Positions 17,606 through 26,490 of a DNA stretch of 64,000 nt are shown here, one piece after another (position 1 is the stretch's first letter; each line of letters starts with the position of its first letter). The position numbers and the translations under genes were made by a program. Source of the stretch: Burkholderia sp. 4M9327F10 (GTDB lineage: Bacteria > Pseudomonadota > Gammaproteobacteria > Burkholderiales > Burkholderiaceae); NCBI RefSeq assembly GCF_005503145.1, contig NZ_SCNV01000032.1, positions 32,752 through 96,751 on the forward strand, written 5' to 3'. The notes below the pieces were generated by a model. It made no database searches, was not told the origin of the DNA, and saw only the letters and a program-made list of their open reading frames with translations.

Positions 17606-18307
17606 TCAGGCCGACGGTACGCCGGACGATCCGGCGCTCGCCTGAAGCGCGAAACCCGCGCCACGGATATTGGCGAGGCGGATCGTCGTGCCGACCGAGG
17701 TCAGCTTTTTGCGCAGCCGGTGTACGGTGACTTCCAGCGCGTTGGGCGTCACCGCTTCGTTGAGACCCCATGCGGCATGCTCCAGCGCCGCGTGTCGCAC
17801 GGTCTGCCCGCCCGCGTTGATGAGGCTCAGCATGATCTGCAGTTCAGCCGGCGCGAGCGGGATCGAATGGTCGGCGCAGCGCAGCGCGCGCTGCTGGGGA
17901 TCGACGGTGAGGTCGGCGAACGATGCGACCAGCGCAGTCAGTGCCGCCGGCCGGCGCATCAGCGTCCGTACGCGAGCCACGAGTTCGCTCATGGCAAACG
18001 GTTTGGTCACGTAGTCGTCGGCGCCGCTCTCGAGTCCGTCCACGCGGTCATGCAGCGCGTCGCGTGCGGTCAGCATCAGGCAAGGCGTCATCTGACCGGC
18101 TGTGCGCAAGGTCCGCAAAAAGGCCAGACCGTCGCCATCCGGCAGGCCGCGATCGACGATCAGCACCGCGTAGCCGCCCCGGCTCACACCATATCGGGCC
18201 TCTGAGATGCTGTGAAACAGATCGGCCTCGATTCCCGCACTCACCAATGCCTGCCGCACCATCTGCGCCAGGCGTTCGTGGTCCTCGACGATTGCAACTC
18301 GCGACAT
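17606..18307 (-). CDS. OmpR/PhoB-family response regulator
   Basis: 233 aa. The receiver domain has the acidic pocket in VEDHE, the phospho-acceptor Asp in LIVDRGLPDGDGL, and MLTARD and TKPF at the switch positions. The C-terminal winged helix ends in TVHRLRKKLTSVG...IRGAGFAL. It lies between the MipA gene (10 bp) and the kinase (15 bp) and so forms a pair with that kinase. The Arg after the phospho-acceptor Asp, as in the 23.4-kb regulator, is typical of the QseB/TctD group. Confidence 0.92.
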   Translation of the reverse strand: MSRVAIVEDHERLAQMVRQALVSAGIEADLFHSISEARYGVSRGGYAVLIVDRGLPDGDGLAFLRTLRTAGQMTPCLMLTARDALHDRVDGLESGADDYVTKPFAMSELVARVRTLMRRPAALTALVASFADLTVDPQQRALRCADHSIPLAPAELQIMLSLINAGGQTVRHAALEHAAWGLNEAVTPNALEVTVHRLRKKLTSVGTTIRLANIRGAGFALQASAGSSGVPSA

Positions 18308-18317
18308 GGCGCTGTGC

Positions 18318-19136
18318 TCACTTGAATTGATAAATGTAGCCGAGTCTGGCCTGCGGAATGTATTTCCGTCCTACGATCGGGCTGTCGGTCACGCCGCTGG
18401 TGTCATGCGCCACACCAAAGTCCAGAATCGCCATCTGTTGACGCGTGAACTTGTAGCCGACACGCGCGCCAAGCGACATCTCGTAGGCTGCCTTGCCCGT
18501 GTACTCGGGGCGTCCGGCTGCCGCCTCCGATGCTCGCACGCCATAATAGTAGTTGACGTACTTGCTGCTCAGCCATTCGAGGCCGACATGCGGCGCAAAT
18601 GAGAAATGGCCGTAATCGAAGGATTTGCTGAAGTCGATCTTGGCGCGTTCACCCCGGTTGCCGCCCAGCAGATAGTCGCCCGACAGCGTGCCGAACGCCG
18701 TTTCCCAGGCGAGCGCCGGGCCATACCAGAACGTGCCGTTGCGATTCTCCATGCCGTTCAGGATGGGGGCATCCGAGTTCCTGTAGCCATCGCCGATGGC
18801 GTAAGTGCCGCGCAACATGAAGCTGACGTCGTCCCACCTGGCAACCTTGAGGTCGATCGTCGTGCCGAAGGCGTGAACCCACTTATTGTCGAAGGAAATT
18901 AGCGGTATCGGCGAAAACCGGGCGCTGCCGCTTTTGTATGGCGACGCAGCGACACCGGCGCCGATGCCCAGCCCCCAGTGGGTCACGTTCGTCGCGTTGC
19001 CAAGCACGGTGAAACCCGAGTCGTTTGCCGCGGCTGGGTCTTCAGCCACGCCATCCGCCCAGGCACCGCCTGAATAGAAAAGGACCGACGCAAAGGCCAG
19101 CAGCAACGGATACTCGCGGCGAAACGTATTTTTCAC
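18318..19136 (-). CDS. MipA/OmpV family outer-membrane protein
   Basis: 272 aa with a signal peptide ending near GGAWA. It is an outer-membrane beta-barrel of the MipA family, with characteristic WGLGIGAGVAASPYKSG, PIPLISFDNKWVHA and the terminal RLGYIYQFK. MipA proteins were first described as scaffolds for murein enzymes in E. coli; many relatives are induced by envelope stress through adjacent two-component systems. Here it is the first gene of an operon with a regulator and kinase, a common arrangement that suggests it is their target or their sensor partner (inference). Confidence 0.92.
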   Translation of the reverse strand: MKNTFRREYPLLLAFASVLFYSGGAWADGVAEDPAAANDSGFTVLGNATNVTHWGLGIGAGVAASPYKSGSARFSPIPLISFDNKWVHAFGTTIDLKVARWDDVSFMLRGTYAIGDGYRNSDAPILNGMENRNGTFWYGPALAWETAFGTLSGDYLLGGNRGERAKIDFSKSFDYGHFSFAPHVGLEWLSSKYVNYYYGVRASEAAAGRPEYTGKAAYEMSLGARVGYKFTRQQMAILDFGVAHDTSGVTDSPIVGRKYIPQARLGYIYQFK

Positions 19137-19380
19137 AGTCGTTCCTGAGGTGGAGGAAAAAAGCGGAATCGACTGTAAAACCGAACGACTTACTCGTTAC
19201 TTACTCAAACATTCATGGGATCACGCAAGGTGGCCGCTGACGACCCTGCCCCGAAAGAGGGGCACGATCATGGTGCGGGGGCGCCGGCGCGATCTGCAGG
19301 CTCGACAACCACGGTGCTAACATCAATGTGATGCATGCCCGATGGCAGCCGGCCCCCAACCCTTTACTGGAGATACGCTG

Positions 19381-19629
19381 ATGACACCCCTTCGCTTTGC
19401 CGCGGGTTTGCTCATGTTCACCGCTCTCTGCGCTCCGGCGTGGTCATATGCCGGCACTGCGGTCGCGCCATCGCCGCAGCAGAATACGCTTGCGGCCGAG
19501 CCCGCCAACGCGCAATCCACGGATAAGCCCAGGCTCACCGTCGGCGTGAGCGACCCCAACACGCAGTTGATCCTGCCTTGGTTTCTTACCGATATCATCA
19601 ACGCGGTCAATTCGCATCCGAGCCGGTAG
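19381..19629 (+). CDS. small secreted hypothetical protein
   Basis: 82 aa. A clear signal peptide (LRFAAGLLMFTALCAPAWSYA) is followed by a ~60-residue mature part with KPRLTVGVSDPNTQLILPWF. CTGGAG precedes the ATG. It is divergent from the MipA operon, 244 bp away, and converges on the LysE gene. Not recognised. Confidence 0.65.
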   Translation: MTPLRFAAGLLMFTALCAPAWSYAGTAVAPSPQQNTLAAEPANAQSTDKPRLTVGVSDPNTQLILPWFLTDIINAVNSHPSR

Positions 19630-19687
19630 CGACTGAACGGCCCGCAGGCCGTCGGGCAGGCGCCGTGTCGAAGAACGAACGGCTCGC

Positions 19688-20287
19688 CTAGTGCAATACG
19701 GCCCACACAAGCGACAAGGAAAAGGCCGCCAGCACGATCGACGCGCAACGCTGCACCTGGACCGGATTGATCCGTATCCGCCGGCCGCTGCCGATTTCCG
19801 CGCCAAATGCAATCCACGCAAGGCCAATCGGGATCAGCAGCAAAGTGAAGATCGTCATTGCCTCAAGATAGGCAGCCAGACTGTGGAACGCAGCCGCCGG
19901 GAAAATCGTGCCGGCAAACAGGATCGCTTTCGGGTTAAGCAATGTGGCGGTGAAGAGCACGCGCGGGCCGATCTCCCCTTGCGCGGACGAAGGAAACGAA
20001 CTCGCGGTCTGCCACATGCGCACCGAGAGGTAGGCAAGATACAGACTGCTTGCGATACGCAGGAGGGCCGGCAGCCAGGCCAGCGAGGTCGCCGCATGCG
20101 AGAGAAGATATCCCCAGCATGAAATCGACACGAGGTAGCCGGCAAATTCGGCGGCGGTCAGACGGGCCGAGCGCCTTATGCCCCACCTCAGACCCGCAGT
20201 GGCGAGCAACGTGTTGGTCGGCCCCGGCATGACGAGCACGAGCGCGCAACCAAACGTCATCAGGGCGGTACTTGAGGTTGAAAGCAT
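19688..20287 (-). CDS. LysE/RhtB-family amino-acid exporter
   Basis: 199 aa with about six membrane segments. The N-terminal VLVMPGPTNTLLATAGLRWGIR and the central LLNPKAILFAGTIFP are the two family signatures (PGP near the first segment and LNPK in the middle). It exports an amino acid or related metabolite from the cytoplasm; substrate unknown. It stands beside the dgd region but is separated from the MAPEG gene by about 100 bp. Confidence 0.9.
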   Translation of the reverse strand: MLSTSSTALMTFGCALVLVMPGPTNTLLATAGLRWGIRRSARLTAAEFAGYLVSISCWGYLLSHAATSLAWLPALLRIASSLYLAYLSVRMWQTASSFPSSAQGEIGPRVLFTATLLNPKAILFAGTIFPAAAFHSLAAYLEAMTIFTLLLIPIGLAWIAFGAEIGSGRRIRINPVQVQRCASIVLAAFSLSLVWAVLH

Positions 20288-20394
20288 GGGTCAGCAGCGG
20301 GAGGGCCAGGATCAGGTTATCGCGCCCGATGGTACCTCAATGAAGTGTCATGTAGCGTGATGAGGCATGGGGTTGTTCCGCTGGAATGATGGAA

Positions 20395-21036
20395 TCAGGC
20401 ATCGTCCACCGGACGCGTCCCCCAGAACAACACCGCTTCCACCGCGAAAAATACCGCCACCGGCACAATTGCCCCCGCCACCCCCGCGATCTCGAGTCCG
20501 AACCGGCTCACGACGTATAGCAGCACAATCATGCTGACTGCCATGCCTGGCGCGCCCAGTCCCCGCAGCGCCGCGCTGCGATGATAGCCAATCCAGAACG
20601 CGGCCCGACCGACGATCCAGACCACAGTGGTGGCGACAACCGCGCGCATCGCAGAGCCATCGGGGGAATACGCGGCCAGGCCGAACAGCGACACCGCAAA
20701 CACGATGATCTGCTCCACGGTGTTCTGCAGATATCTTTGATTGACGCGCAGCCGGCGTGTTTCGAAGCCCACCAGAGGATCGAACGCAGGCGAGGTCAAT
20801 CTCTCGTGCGCCACGGCTTCGACGCCCGTCACCAGGCAAAACAGCACGGCAACACAGCAGCATTTCAACGTCAGCAGCATGCGGGCGCCCAGGCTGTCCA
20901 TGCCTGGCAGCGGCGACACCAGATAGTCGATGCCAAGCCAGATCCCCAGGGCAAGCAGCGACGCAACCGCGATGCCGGCGATGCCGATTGCGCGCTGGCG
21001 GCGAAAGTCGAACGAGTCATGTGTCGAACCGGTCAT
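20395..21036 (-). CDS. MAPEG-family integral membrane protein
   Basis: 213 aa with about five membrane segments. The stretch RLRVNQRYLQNTVEQIIVF is typical of the MAPEG fold (glutathione-dependent membrane enzymes in eukaryotes; mostly uncharacterised in bacteria), followed by FWIGYHRSAALRGLGAPGM. It starts 12 bp after the dgdR-like stop, on the same strand, and so is likely co-transcribed with the regulator. A role in dialkylglycine metabolism is not evident. Confidence 0.8.
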   Translation of the reverse strand: MTGSTHDSFDFRRQRAIGIAGIAVASLLALGIWLGIDYLVSPLPGMDSLGARMLLTLKCCCVAVLFCLVTGVEAVAHERLTSPAFDPLVGFETRRLRVNQRYLQNTVEQIIVFAVSLFGLAAYSPDGSAMRAVVATTVVWIVGRAAFWIGYHRSAALRGLGAPGMAVSMIVLLYVVSRFGLEIAGVAGAIVPVAVFFAVEAVLFWGTRPVDDA

Positions 21037-21048
21037 GGATTTTCTCCC

Positions 21049-21906
21049 TCACAACAACGGCAATGTAAGCCTGATGTGCTGCGCGAATACTGTGGTCAGG
21101 TGAGCGGGACGCTTCCGCTCGAACTTCAGCGTGATGCCTATGCTGGGCAACGGTGGGAGCGCAGGATCGCCATTGAGTATGGTGAGATCCGCAGCGACGG
21201 CCGTCTGCGTGATGACAGCAAACGCCTGTCCCGAGCGGACCAGTGCCGTGAGACCGGCAAGACTGCTGCTCGCATAGGCGATGCGGTAAGCCCTGCCTGC
21301 GCGTTGCAACGCTTCGCAGGCCGCCACATGGTCAAGCGTGTCCGGATCGGAAAGCGCCAGCGGCAAAGGGTCGAAATGCGCGGAATCCAGTCCCGGATAG
21401 CCCACCCAGACCAGCGGTTCGCGGCGAATGATGTCGTCACCCGGAGCGTCCTCCGGTAACGAGATCATGGCAAGGTCCAGCGCATGCATGTCCAGTTGTT
21501 CCAGCAATCGCGGGGTGGGCGCGCAAATCACCTCCACCAGCGCATGCGGGTGCTGGCTCGAGAACTGGCGCAGCAAGTGCGGGAGAAAGACCGCGGCGTA
21601 ATCGTCCGGGCAGCCGAAGCGGATTGTCCCCGACAACCCTTTGCCCGAAAGATCCGCCATCGCCTCGTCGTGCAACCGCAGAATGCGTTGAGCGTGGATC
21701 AACAGACGTTCACCGGGATTCGTCAGCACGACCCCACGCCCCGTGCGCTGGAACAGCGGTTGATCGACGATTTCTTCAAGCCGCTTCATCTGCTGGCTCA
21801 GCGCGGACTGCGTCCGGCCGACCCGGTCGGCCGCACGACTCAGCGCCCGAACCTCGGCAATGACGATAAACGACCGCAGCAGATCGATTTCGAGTGAAAG
21901 ACTCAA
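21049..21906 (-). CDS. dgdR: LysR-family regulator, probable DgdR
   Basis: 285 aa. The N-terminal helix-turn-helix is RALSRAADRVGRTQSALSQQMKRLEE, followed by a substrate-binding domain (GTIRFGCPDDYAAVFLPHLL). It is divergent from the 2,2-dialkylglycine decarboxylase gene with a 105-bp gap, the same arrangement as the known B. cepacia dgdR/dgdA pair, in which DgdR represses dgdA until dialkylglycines are present. The identity is inferred from position and general likeness, not from alignment. Confidence 0.8.
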   Translation of the reverse strand: MSLSLEIDLLRSFIVIAEVRALSRAADRVGRTQSALSQQMKRLEEIVDQPLFQRTGRGVVLTNPGERLLIHAQRILRLHDEAMADLSGKGLSGTIRFGCPDDYAAVFLPHLLRQFSSQHPHALVEVICAPTPRLLEQLDMHALDLAMISLPEDAPGDDIIRREPLVWVGYPGLDSAHFDPLPLALSDPDTLDHVAACEALQRAGRAYRIAYASSSLAGLTALVRSGQAFAVITQTAVAADLTILNGDPALPPLPSIGITLKFERKRPAHLTTVFAQHIRLTLPLL

Positions 21907-22011
21907 GATATTAGGCTCGTTTCTAGCTTCGATAAGAAGTATTCGATTCTATGAAAGCAGAGAGCCCTCTAGACTGCAAGGTATTCCCGCCCTCAGCCAA
22001 GGAGAAGCAAG

Positions 22012-23313
22012 GTGTCCCTCAACCATGACGCAAGCTTTTGGCGCAACGCCAGGCAGCACCTGATCCGCTATGGCGGCACCTTCGAGCCGATGATCATCGA
22101 GCGCGCCCAGGGCAGCTTCGTTTATGACGCAGACGGCCGCGCGATCCTGGATTTCACCTCGGGCCAGATGAGCGCGGTGCTGGGGCACAGCCACCCGGAA
22201 ATCGTGTCGGTCATCAACGAATACGCCGGCAAGCTCGACCACCTCTTCAGCGGGATGCTGTCGCGGCCGGTGGTCGAGCTGGCGACCCGCCTCGCCGACA
22301 TTACGCCTGACGGGCTCGACCGGGCGCTGTTACTCAGTACCGGCGCGGAGTCGAACGAGGCCGCCATTCGCATGGCGAAGCTCGTCACGGGTAAATATGA
22401 AATCGTGGGTTTTGCGCAGTCCTGGCACGGCATGACGGGCGCTGCTGCCTCTGCAACCTACAGCGCCGGCCGCAAGGGCGTTGGCCCGGCAGCCGTCGGC
22501 TCGTTCGCGATCCCCGCCCCGTTCCTGTACCGTCCGCGTTTCGAACGCCATGGCGCGTATGATTACCTGGCGGAGCTGGACTATGCCTTCGATCTCATCG
22601 ATCGCCAGTCAAGCGGCAATCTCGCGGCTTTCATTGCCGAGCCGATCCTCAGTTCCGGCGGCATTATCGAACTGCCGGAAGGCTACATGGCGGCCCTCAA
22701 GCGCAAATGCGAAGAGCGCGGCATGCTGCTGATCCTCGATGAAGCGCAAACCGGGGTGGGACGCACGGGCACGATGTTCGCGTGCCAGCGCGATGGTGTG
22801 ACGCCCGACATTCTCACCCTGTCGAAAACGCTGGGCGCCGGTCTTCCGCTCGCGGCCGTCGTCACCTCGGCGCAGATAGAGGAGCGTGCTCATGAGTTGG
22901 GCTACCTGTTCTATACGACCCATGTGTCCGATCCGCTTCCGGCCGCGGTCGGTCTGCGCGTGCTCGATGTGGTCGAGAGCGAGGGTCTGGTCGCCCGTGC
23001 GAACCTGATGGGCGAGCGGCTCAGGCGCGGCCTGCTGGATCTGATGGAGCGCTTTGAATGCATCGGCGACATTCGCGGACGAGGGCTGCTTCTGGGTATG
23101 GAAATCGTCAAGGACCGCCGCACGAAGGAGCCGGCGGATGGGCTTGGCGCAAAGATCACCCGCGAGTGCATGAACCTGGGACTCAGCATGAACATCGTGC
23201 AGTTGCCTGGGATGGGCGGCGTGTTCCGCATCGCCCCGCCGTTGACCGTCCGCGAGGAGGAGATCGAGCTGGGCCTGGAACTGCTTGGGCGGGCGATCGA
23301 GCGTTCGGTGTAA
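22012..23313 (+). CDS. dgdA: 2,2-dialkylglycine decarboxylase
   Basis: 433 aa, from a GTG start with AAGGAGAAGCAAG upstream. It is a PLP enzyme that decarboxylates 2,2-dialkylglycines such as 2-aminoisobutyrate to ketone and CO2, then transaminates pyruvate to alanine. Visible are the PLP-binding Lys272 in TLSKTLGAGLPLA, Asp243 in ILDEAQTG, and the FTSGQMSAVLGH and YTTHVSDPLPAAVG stretches. Length and sequence match my recollection of B. cepacia DgdA almost throughout, so the identification is strong. It is regulated by the divergent LysR gene. A 10-bp inverted repeat follows the stop. Confidence 0.95.
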   Translation: MSLNHDASFWRNARQHLIRYGGTFEPMIIERAQGSFVYDADGRAILDFTSGQMSAVLGHSHPEIVSVINEYAGKLDHLFSGMLSRPVVELATRLADITPDGLDRALLLSTGAESNEAAIRMAKLVTGKYEIVGFAQSWHGMTGAAASATYSAGRKGVGPAAVGSFAIPAPFLYRPRFERHGAYDYLAELDYAFDLIDRQSSGNLAAFIAEPILSSGGIIELPEGYMAALKRKCEERGMLLILDEAQTGVGRTGTMFACQRDGVTPDILTLSKTLGAGLPLAAVVTSAQIEERAHELGYLFYTTHVSDPLPAAVGLRVLDVVESEGLVARANLMGERLRRGLLDLMERFECIGDIRGRGLLLGMEIVKDRRTKEPADGLGAKITRECMNLGLSMNIVQLPGMGGVFRIAPPLTVREEEIELGLELLGRAIERSV

Positions 23314-23328
23314 TTCCATCGCGGTATA

Positions 23329-23370
23329 CTGGGCGGTCAACTCTAGTCTTTACAACCATAGACCGCCCAG
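23329..23370. promoter_or_regulatory. 10-bp inverted repeat in the leader of the two-component operon
   Basis: CTGGGCGGTC (23329-23338) and GACCGCCCAG (23361-23370) are exact complements with a 22-nt spacer. The right arm ends 6 bp before the regulator's ATG and so covers its ribosome-site region, where no purine-rich site is visible. It could be an autoregulatory operator or an RNA hairpin limiting translation; the dgdA stop is only 15 bp upstream. Confidence 0.45.
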
Positions 23371-23376
23371 CACCCC

Positions 23377-24051
23377 ATGCGCATCCTGCTCATCGAAGAC
23401 GAAGCGGAACTGGCTTCGGCAATTGAGAACGCGCTGGGCAAGCGAAACATCGCCGTCGATTGCGTGGCCAGCCTGAGCGAGGCACGCTACGCGATCCGGG
23501 AGTGTCAGTACAAGGTGGTGCTGCTCGACCGGTTCCTGCCCGATGGCGACGGACTCAGCGTCATTCCCGATCTGCGCGCAGCCGCGCCGGGCATTCCCGT
23601 GATCGTATTGACCGCGGCCGGCGAAATCGCGGCGCGCGTCGAAGGGCTAGAGGCCGGCGCAGACGACTATCTCGTCAAGCCCTTCTCAATGGACGAGCTG
23701 ACCGCGCGCCTGCGTGCGCTCGCGCGACGTGCGCCGGCCATACGGACGCAGAGAGTCACAGTGGGCGCGCTCGAAATCGATCTCGTCTCGCTCACCGCCA
23801 CCGTTCGCGGAGAAGCGCTCGGCCTGCGAAAGCGCGAATTGCTGGCACTGCAAGCACTGGTCGAGCGCGCGGGCAAGACGGTGCAGCGCGATCAGTTGAT
23901 CGCGCGTGTCTATGGCCTCGATGAGGACATCCAGTCGAACGCGCTGGACGCTCATATCTCCCGGCTACGCAGCAAGCTTGCATTGCACGACGCCGGGGTC
24001 GAGATCCGGCCGGTTCGCGGCATTGGCTATCTGCTTTCCACAACTGAATGA
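23377..24051 (+). CDS. OmpR-family response regulator
   Basis: 224 aa. The receiver has LIEDEAE, the phospho-acceptor Asp in VVLLDRFLPDGDGLSV, and VLTAAG and VKPFSMDEL. The winged helix contains LRKRELLALQALVERAGK and ends ...ISRLRSKLALHDAG...VRGIGYLL. It overlaps the downstream kinase by ATGA, so the two are translationally coupled and form one system. Confidence 0.92.
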   Translation: MRILLIEDEAELASAIENALGKRNIAVDCVASLSEARYAIRECQYKVVLLDRFLPDGDGLSVIPDLRAAAPGIPVIVLTAAGEIAARVEGLEAGADDYLVKPFSMDELTARLRALARRAPAIRTQRVTVGALEIDLVSLTATVRGEALGLRKRELLALQALVERAGKTVQRDQLIARVYGLDEDIQSNALDAHISRLRSKLALHDAGVEIRPVRGIGYLLSTTE

Positions 24052-25451
24052 GCTATCTCACGAATCTGTCAATCACGCAGCGCATTTCTTTCGCGCTGGT
24101 TGGAACCCTGTTAGCGGTTGCCGTTGCATCGGGACTGCTGACGCTCACCAACTTTCTGCAGTGGGATCTCTCCGGCTCCGTGATGGATCAACGCATCGAC
24201 GGCGTCATCCTCGCAGCCGTGTCGCGCGCACCCGACGGTCATCTTGTCCTGCAACGCACGCCACAGCTCGAATCGCTCGAACGCACATCGCCAGGCTTGT
24301 GGTTTGTCGTGCGCGATCAGGGCGGCGACCAGGTGAGCACCGGTCGCGTCTCTGCGCCCTGTACGTCGGCAGTGGCCACGATGTCGCGTATTTACGGCGC
24401 CGACATCACGGATATCAATGAGCACGACAACCTCTCGTGCAAGATCAAGACCATGCGCACCGAGCTGGGCGAAGTGCAAATCGCCTATGGCGGCGGTCCG
24501 CTGATGCGCGCCTGGGAAGGCGCCAGCCTCGCGGTGCTTCGATATCTGGAGCTGCCGTTTTTTCTTCCACTGCTGCTCATCAATATCGTCACCATTCCGA
24601 TTGTCGTGGCATTGGCCCTGCGCAGACTGAAGGACGTCGTGCAGCTCGCGCGCTATGTCGACATTGACCGTCGCGGCCTGCGCCTGCCTGTCGACGGATT
24701 GCCGCGCGACATTGCGCCACTGGTACACGCGTTCAATGCTGCGCTCGAGCGCCTGGATGCCGGAAGGACGCAGCAGGACCGCTTCATTGCGAATGCTGCG
24801 CACGAACTGCGTACGCCGGTCGCCATCATCCGGGCACGCCTGGACGCGCTGGAGAACGGACCGCTGAAGGTGAAGCTCGAGCAGGACGTAGCGCGTCTTG
24901 GCGAACTGAGCGACGCGCTACTCGACCTCCAGGCACTCAAAAGCACGGCGCTGCGCATGGAACCGCTGAACCTCGTCGCCCTGGTCCGCGAAACCCTGGG
25001 CGATCTGGTACCCGTTGTCCTGAGCGCGGGTCACGACGTCGAATTTATCTGCGACAGCGAGCAATTCGACGTTTCCGGCGACGCCGCGTCACTACGACGC
25101 ATCGTCGTCAATCTGGTGCAGAACGCGATCAGGCACGGCGGCGAGGCAACCATGCTCACCGTGACCGTGAAGGCCGAGGCCGGCTACGTTCTCATGGAGT
25201 TTGCCGACACTGGCCCGGGCATCCCGCCTGCGTGGCGCGATCAGGTCTTCGAGTCTTTCTCACGTTACGCGCGCCACGGCTCAGGGGCGGGTCTCGGCCT
25301 GAGTATCGTGCGTGAGATCGCCATCATGCACGGCGGCCGTGCGACTTATTTCGAACCGCCCAAGCACGGCACGGGCATTCGCGTGAGTCTGCCGCGCGCT
25401 GGGGCCAGCAAGGACGTTTTCGACCGCCACGGAAACGCCCTGCTTCAGTAA
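24048..25451 (+). CDS. two-component sensor histidine kinase
   Basis: 467 aa. It has membrane segments at about residues 15-38 and 167-190 and a periplasmic sensor between them carrying two Cys (RVSAPCTSAVATM and HDNLSCKIKT), which could form a disulfide. Then come a HAMP-like linker, the H-box RFIANAAHELRTPVAIIRARL, and the ATPase motifs NLVQNAIRHGG, FADTGPGIP and GSGAGLGLSIV. It overlaps its regulator by 4 bp. Signal unknown; the paired periplasmic Cys residues could sense redox or metal (inference). Confidence 0.92.
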   Translation: MSYLTNLSITQRISFALVGTLLAVAVASGLLTLTNFLQWDLSGSVMDQRIDGVILAAVSRAPDGHLVLQRTPQLESLERTSPGLWFVVRDQGGDQVSTGRVSAPCTSAVATMSRIYGADITDINEHDNLSCKIKTMRTELGEVQIAYGGGPLMRAWEGASLAVLRYLELPFFLPLLLINIVTIPIVVALALRRLKDVVQLARYVDIDRRGLRLPVDGLPRDIAPLVHAFNAALERLDAGRTQQDRFIANAAHELRTPVAIIRARLDALENGPLKVKLEQDVARLGELSDALLDLQALKSTALRMEPLNLVALVRETLGDLVPVVLSAGHDVEFICDSEQFDVSGDAASLRRIVVNLVQNAIRHGGEATMLTVTVKAEAGYVLMEFADTGPGIPPAWRDQVFESFSRYARHGSGAGLGLSIVREIAIMHGGRATYFEPPKHGTGIRVSLPRAGASKDVFDRHGNALLQ

Positions 25452-25499
25452 GCCGCCTTCTCCGGACGCCCCGGACGCGCCGGGCGAGGGGCATTTGCG

Positions 25500-25536
25500 A
25501 TGTTCCCGACGCCGATAATGTTCCGACAATGTTTCC
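25500..25536. promoter_or_regulatory. direct ATGTTCC repeats upstream of the small membrane peptide
   Basis: ATGTTCCCGAC (25500), ATGTTCCGAC (25518) and ATGTTTCC (25529) lie in direct orientation between the kinase stop and the 31-codon gene. Spaced direct repeats of this kind are often sites for OmpR-type regulators, one of which is encoded just upstream. A GACCGGC/GCCGGTC hairpin follows at 25554-25577. Confidence 0.35.
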
Positions 25537-25600
25537 CCGTCATCATCTTTCCTGACCGGCACCCGTGCGGGCCGGTCGCCGTGTTCTAGACAGGAAGGCA

Positions 25601-25696
25601 ATGATGCTGATCGTTGGGATGTTGATTGGATTCTTCGGAGGCCTCCTGTTGATGTACATGTTTGCTCTGTTGCACGTACACAGGATCAGATTGTGA
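25601..25696 (+). CDS. 31-residue single-span membrane peptide
   Basis: A 31-codon frame starts with two Met codons, 3 bp after the strong ribosome site AGGAAGG. Almost all of it is hydrophobic (LIVGMLIGFFGGLLLMYMFA), followed by a basic end with two His and two Arg, so it would sit in the membrane with the C-terminus probably inside. Its TGA overlaps the GTG start of the next gene (GTGA), implying translational coupling. Not recognised; it may be a regulator or membrane anchor of its partner. Confidence 0.6.
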   Translation: MMLIVGMLIGFFGGLLLMYMFALLHVHRIRL

Positions 25697-26211
25697 ATAT
25701 CCCCCGAATAGCAGGCCTGTGCCTGCCAGCCCTGCGTCTGCCCTCCACGGCTGGAGGGATCTGTGATCCCAGTGAATTGCCTCATGCCCTGCTGATTTTT
25801 ACGCCCTTCGTCCTTCCGCAGGATGAGTCGCTGCCGCGGCCTTCGGAGGTGGACGAGTCCGCCATTGGAGGGCTCCAGGAACTCCTTGCGTTCGGTCAGC
25901 TATACAAGCAGTTCGAGTCGCAAAACATCCAGCTTTTCGGGGTCACCACTCAATCCCCTGTGGTACAGAAGCTGGTAGGCGAGATATTGGGGCTGCCGTT
26001 TCCATTGCTGAGCGACTCGCAACGGGTTTTGTGCCAGCAACTGCAATTGCCCATGACAGCTCAAGGCCGGATCCCGCGCAACCGTCCGATTGTCATTGAG
26101 GTACGCGATGGGAGCGTGGCGTATGTTTGGGATCCGCTTGCTTCGCCAGGTCATTGCGCAACGCTGATTCTCCGGCATTTATCGAGCGATACTGTTCCCC
26201 GGCTGGCTTGA
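25693..26211 (+). CDS. peroxiredoxin (AhpC/TSA)-like protein lacking catalytic cysteines
   Basis: 172 aa from GTG, coupled to the upstream peptide. The thioredoxin-fold layout of PrxQ-like proteins is visible: LCLPALRLPSTAGG, HALLIFTPFVLPQDESLPRP, NIQLFGVTTQSPVVQKLV, LPFPLLSDSQRVLCQQLQLP and RPIVIEVRDGSVAYVW. In related proteins the region after the first helix holds the peroxidatic CxxxxC pair; here that place reads AIGGLQELLAFG, with no Cys. It should therefore not act as a normal peroxidase and may be a binding or chaperone-like derivative. Its four remaining Cys are scattered. Confidence 0.75.
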   Translation: MNIPRIAGLCLPALRLPSTAGGICDPSELPHALLIFTPFVLPQDESLPRPSEVDESAIGGLQELLAFGQLYKQFESQNIQLFGVTTQSPVVQKLVGEILGLPFPLLSDSQRVLCQQLQLPMTAQGRIPRNRPIVIEVRDGSVAYVWDPLASPGHCATLILRHLSSDTVPRLA

Positions 26212-26490
26212 CGAAGCCGCTCCAGCAAGCACCTCTGTGAGAAGCCGTCGCTTCTCGAGATCATCCGGCCGTTATCAGCGGGGAATCCGGTCGCAATCCA
26301 AGACCAGATTGCGCAAGACAATACAAGCATTGGCAGGCGCCGTTTTCGTATGCTGAGTGTGCGGTGACGAATCATCGCGATCAGGCCGAAGCGGAAGCAT
26401 CAATTAGCCGCTTCGAATCCTGACTTCGGAGCGGCGGTCAATCGTCAGACTCCGGAGAATCAATACTCCCATTCAATTCGGAGAACCTGC

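Noticed and set aside
25467..25489. GC-rich imperfect hairpin after the second kinase
   Set aside because: Stem is interrupted and not followed by a T-run; too weak to call a terminator.
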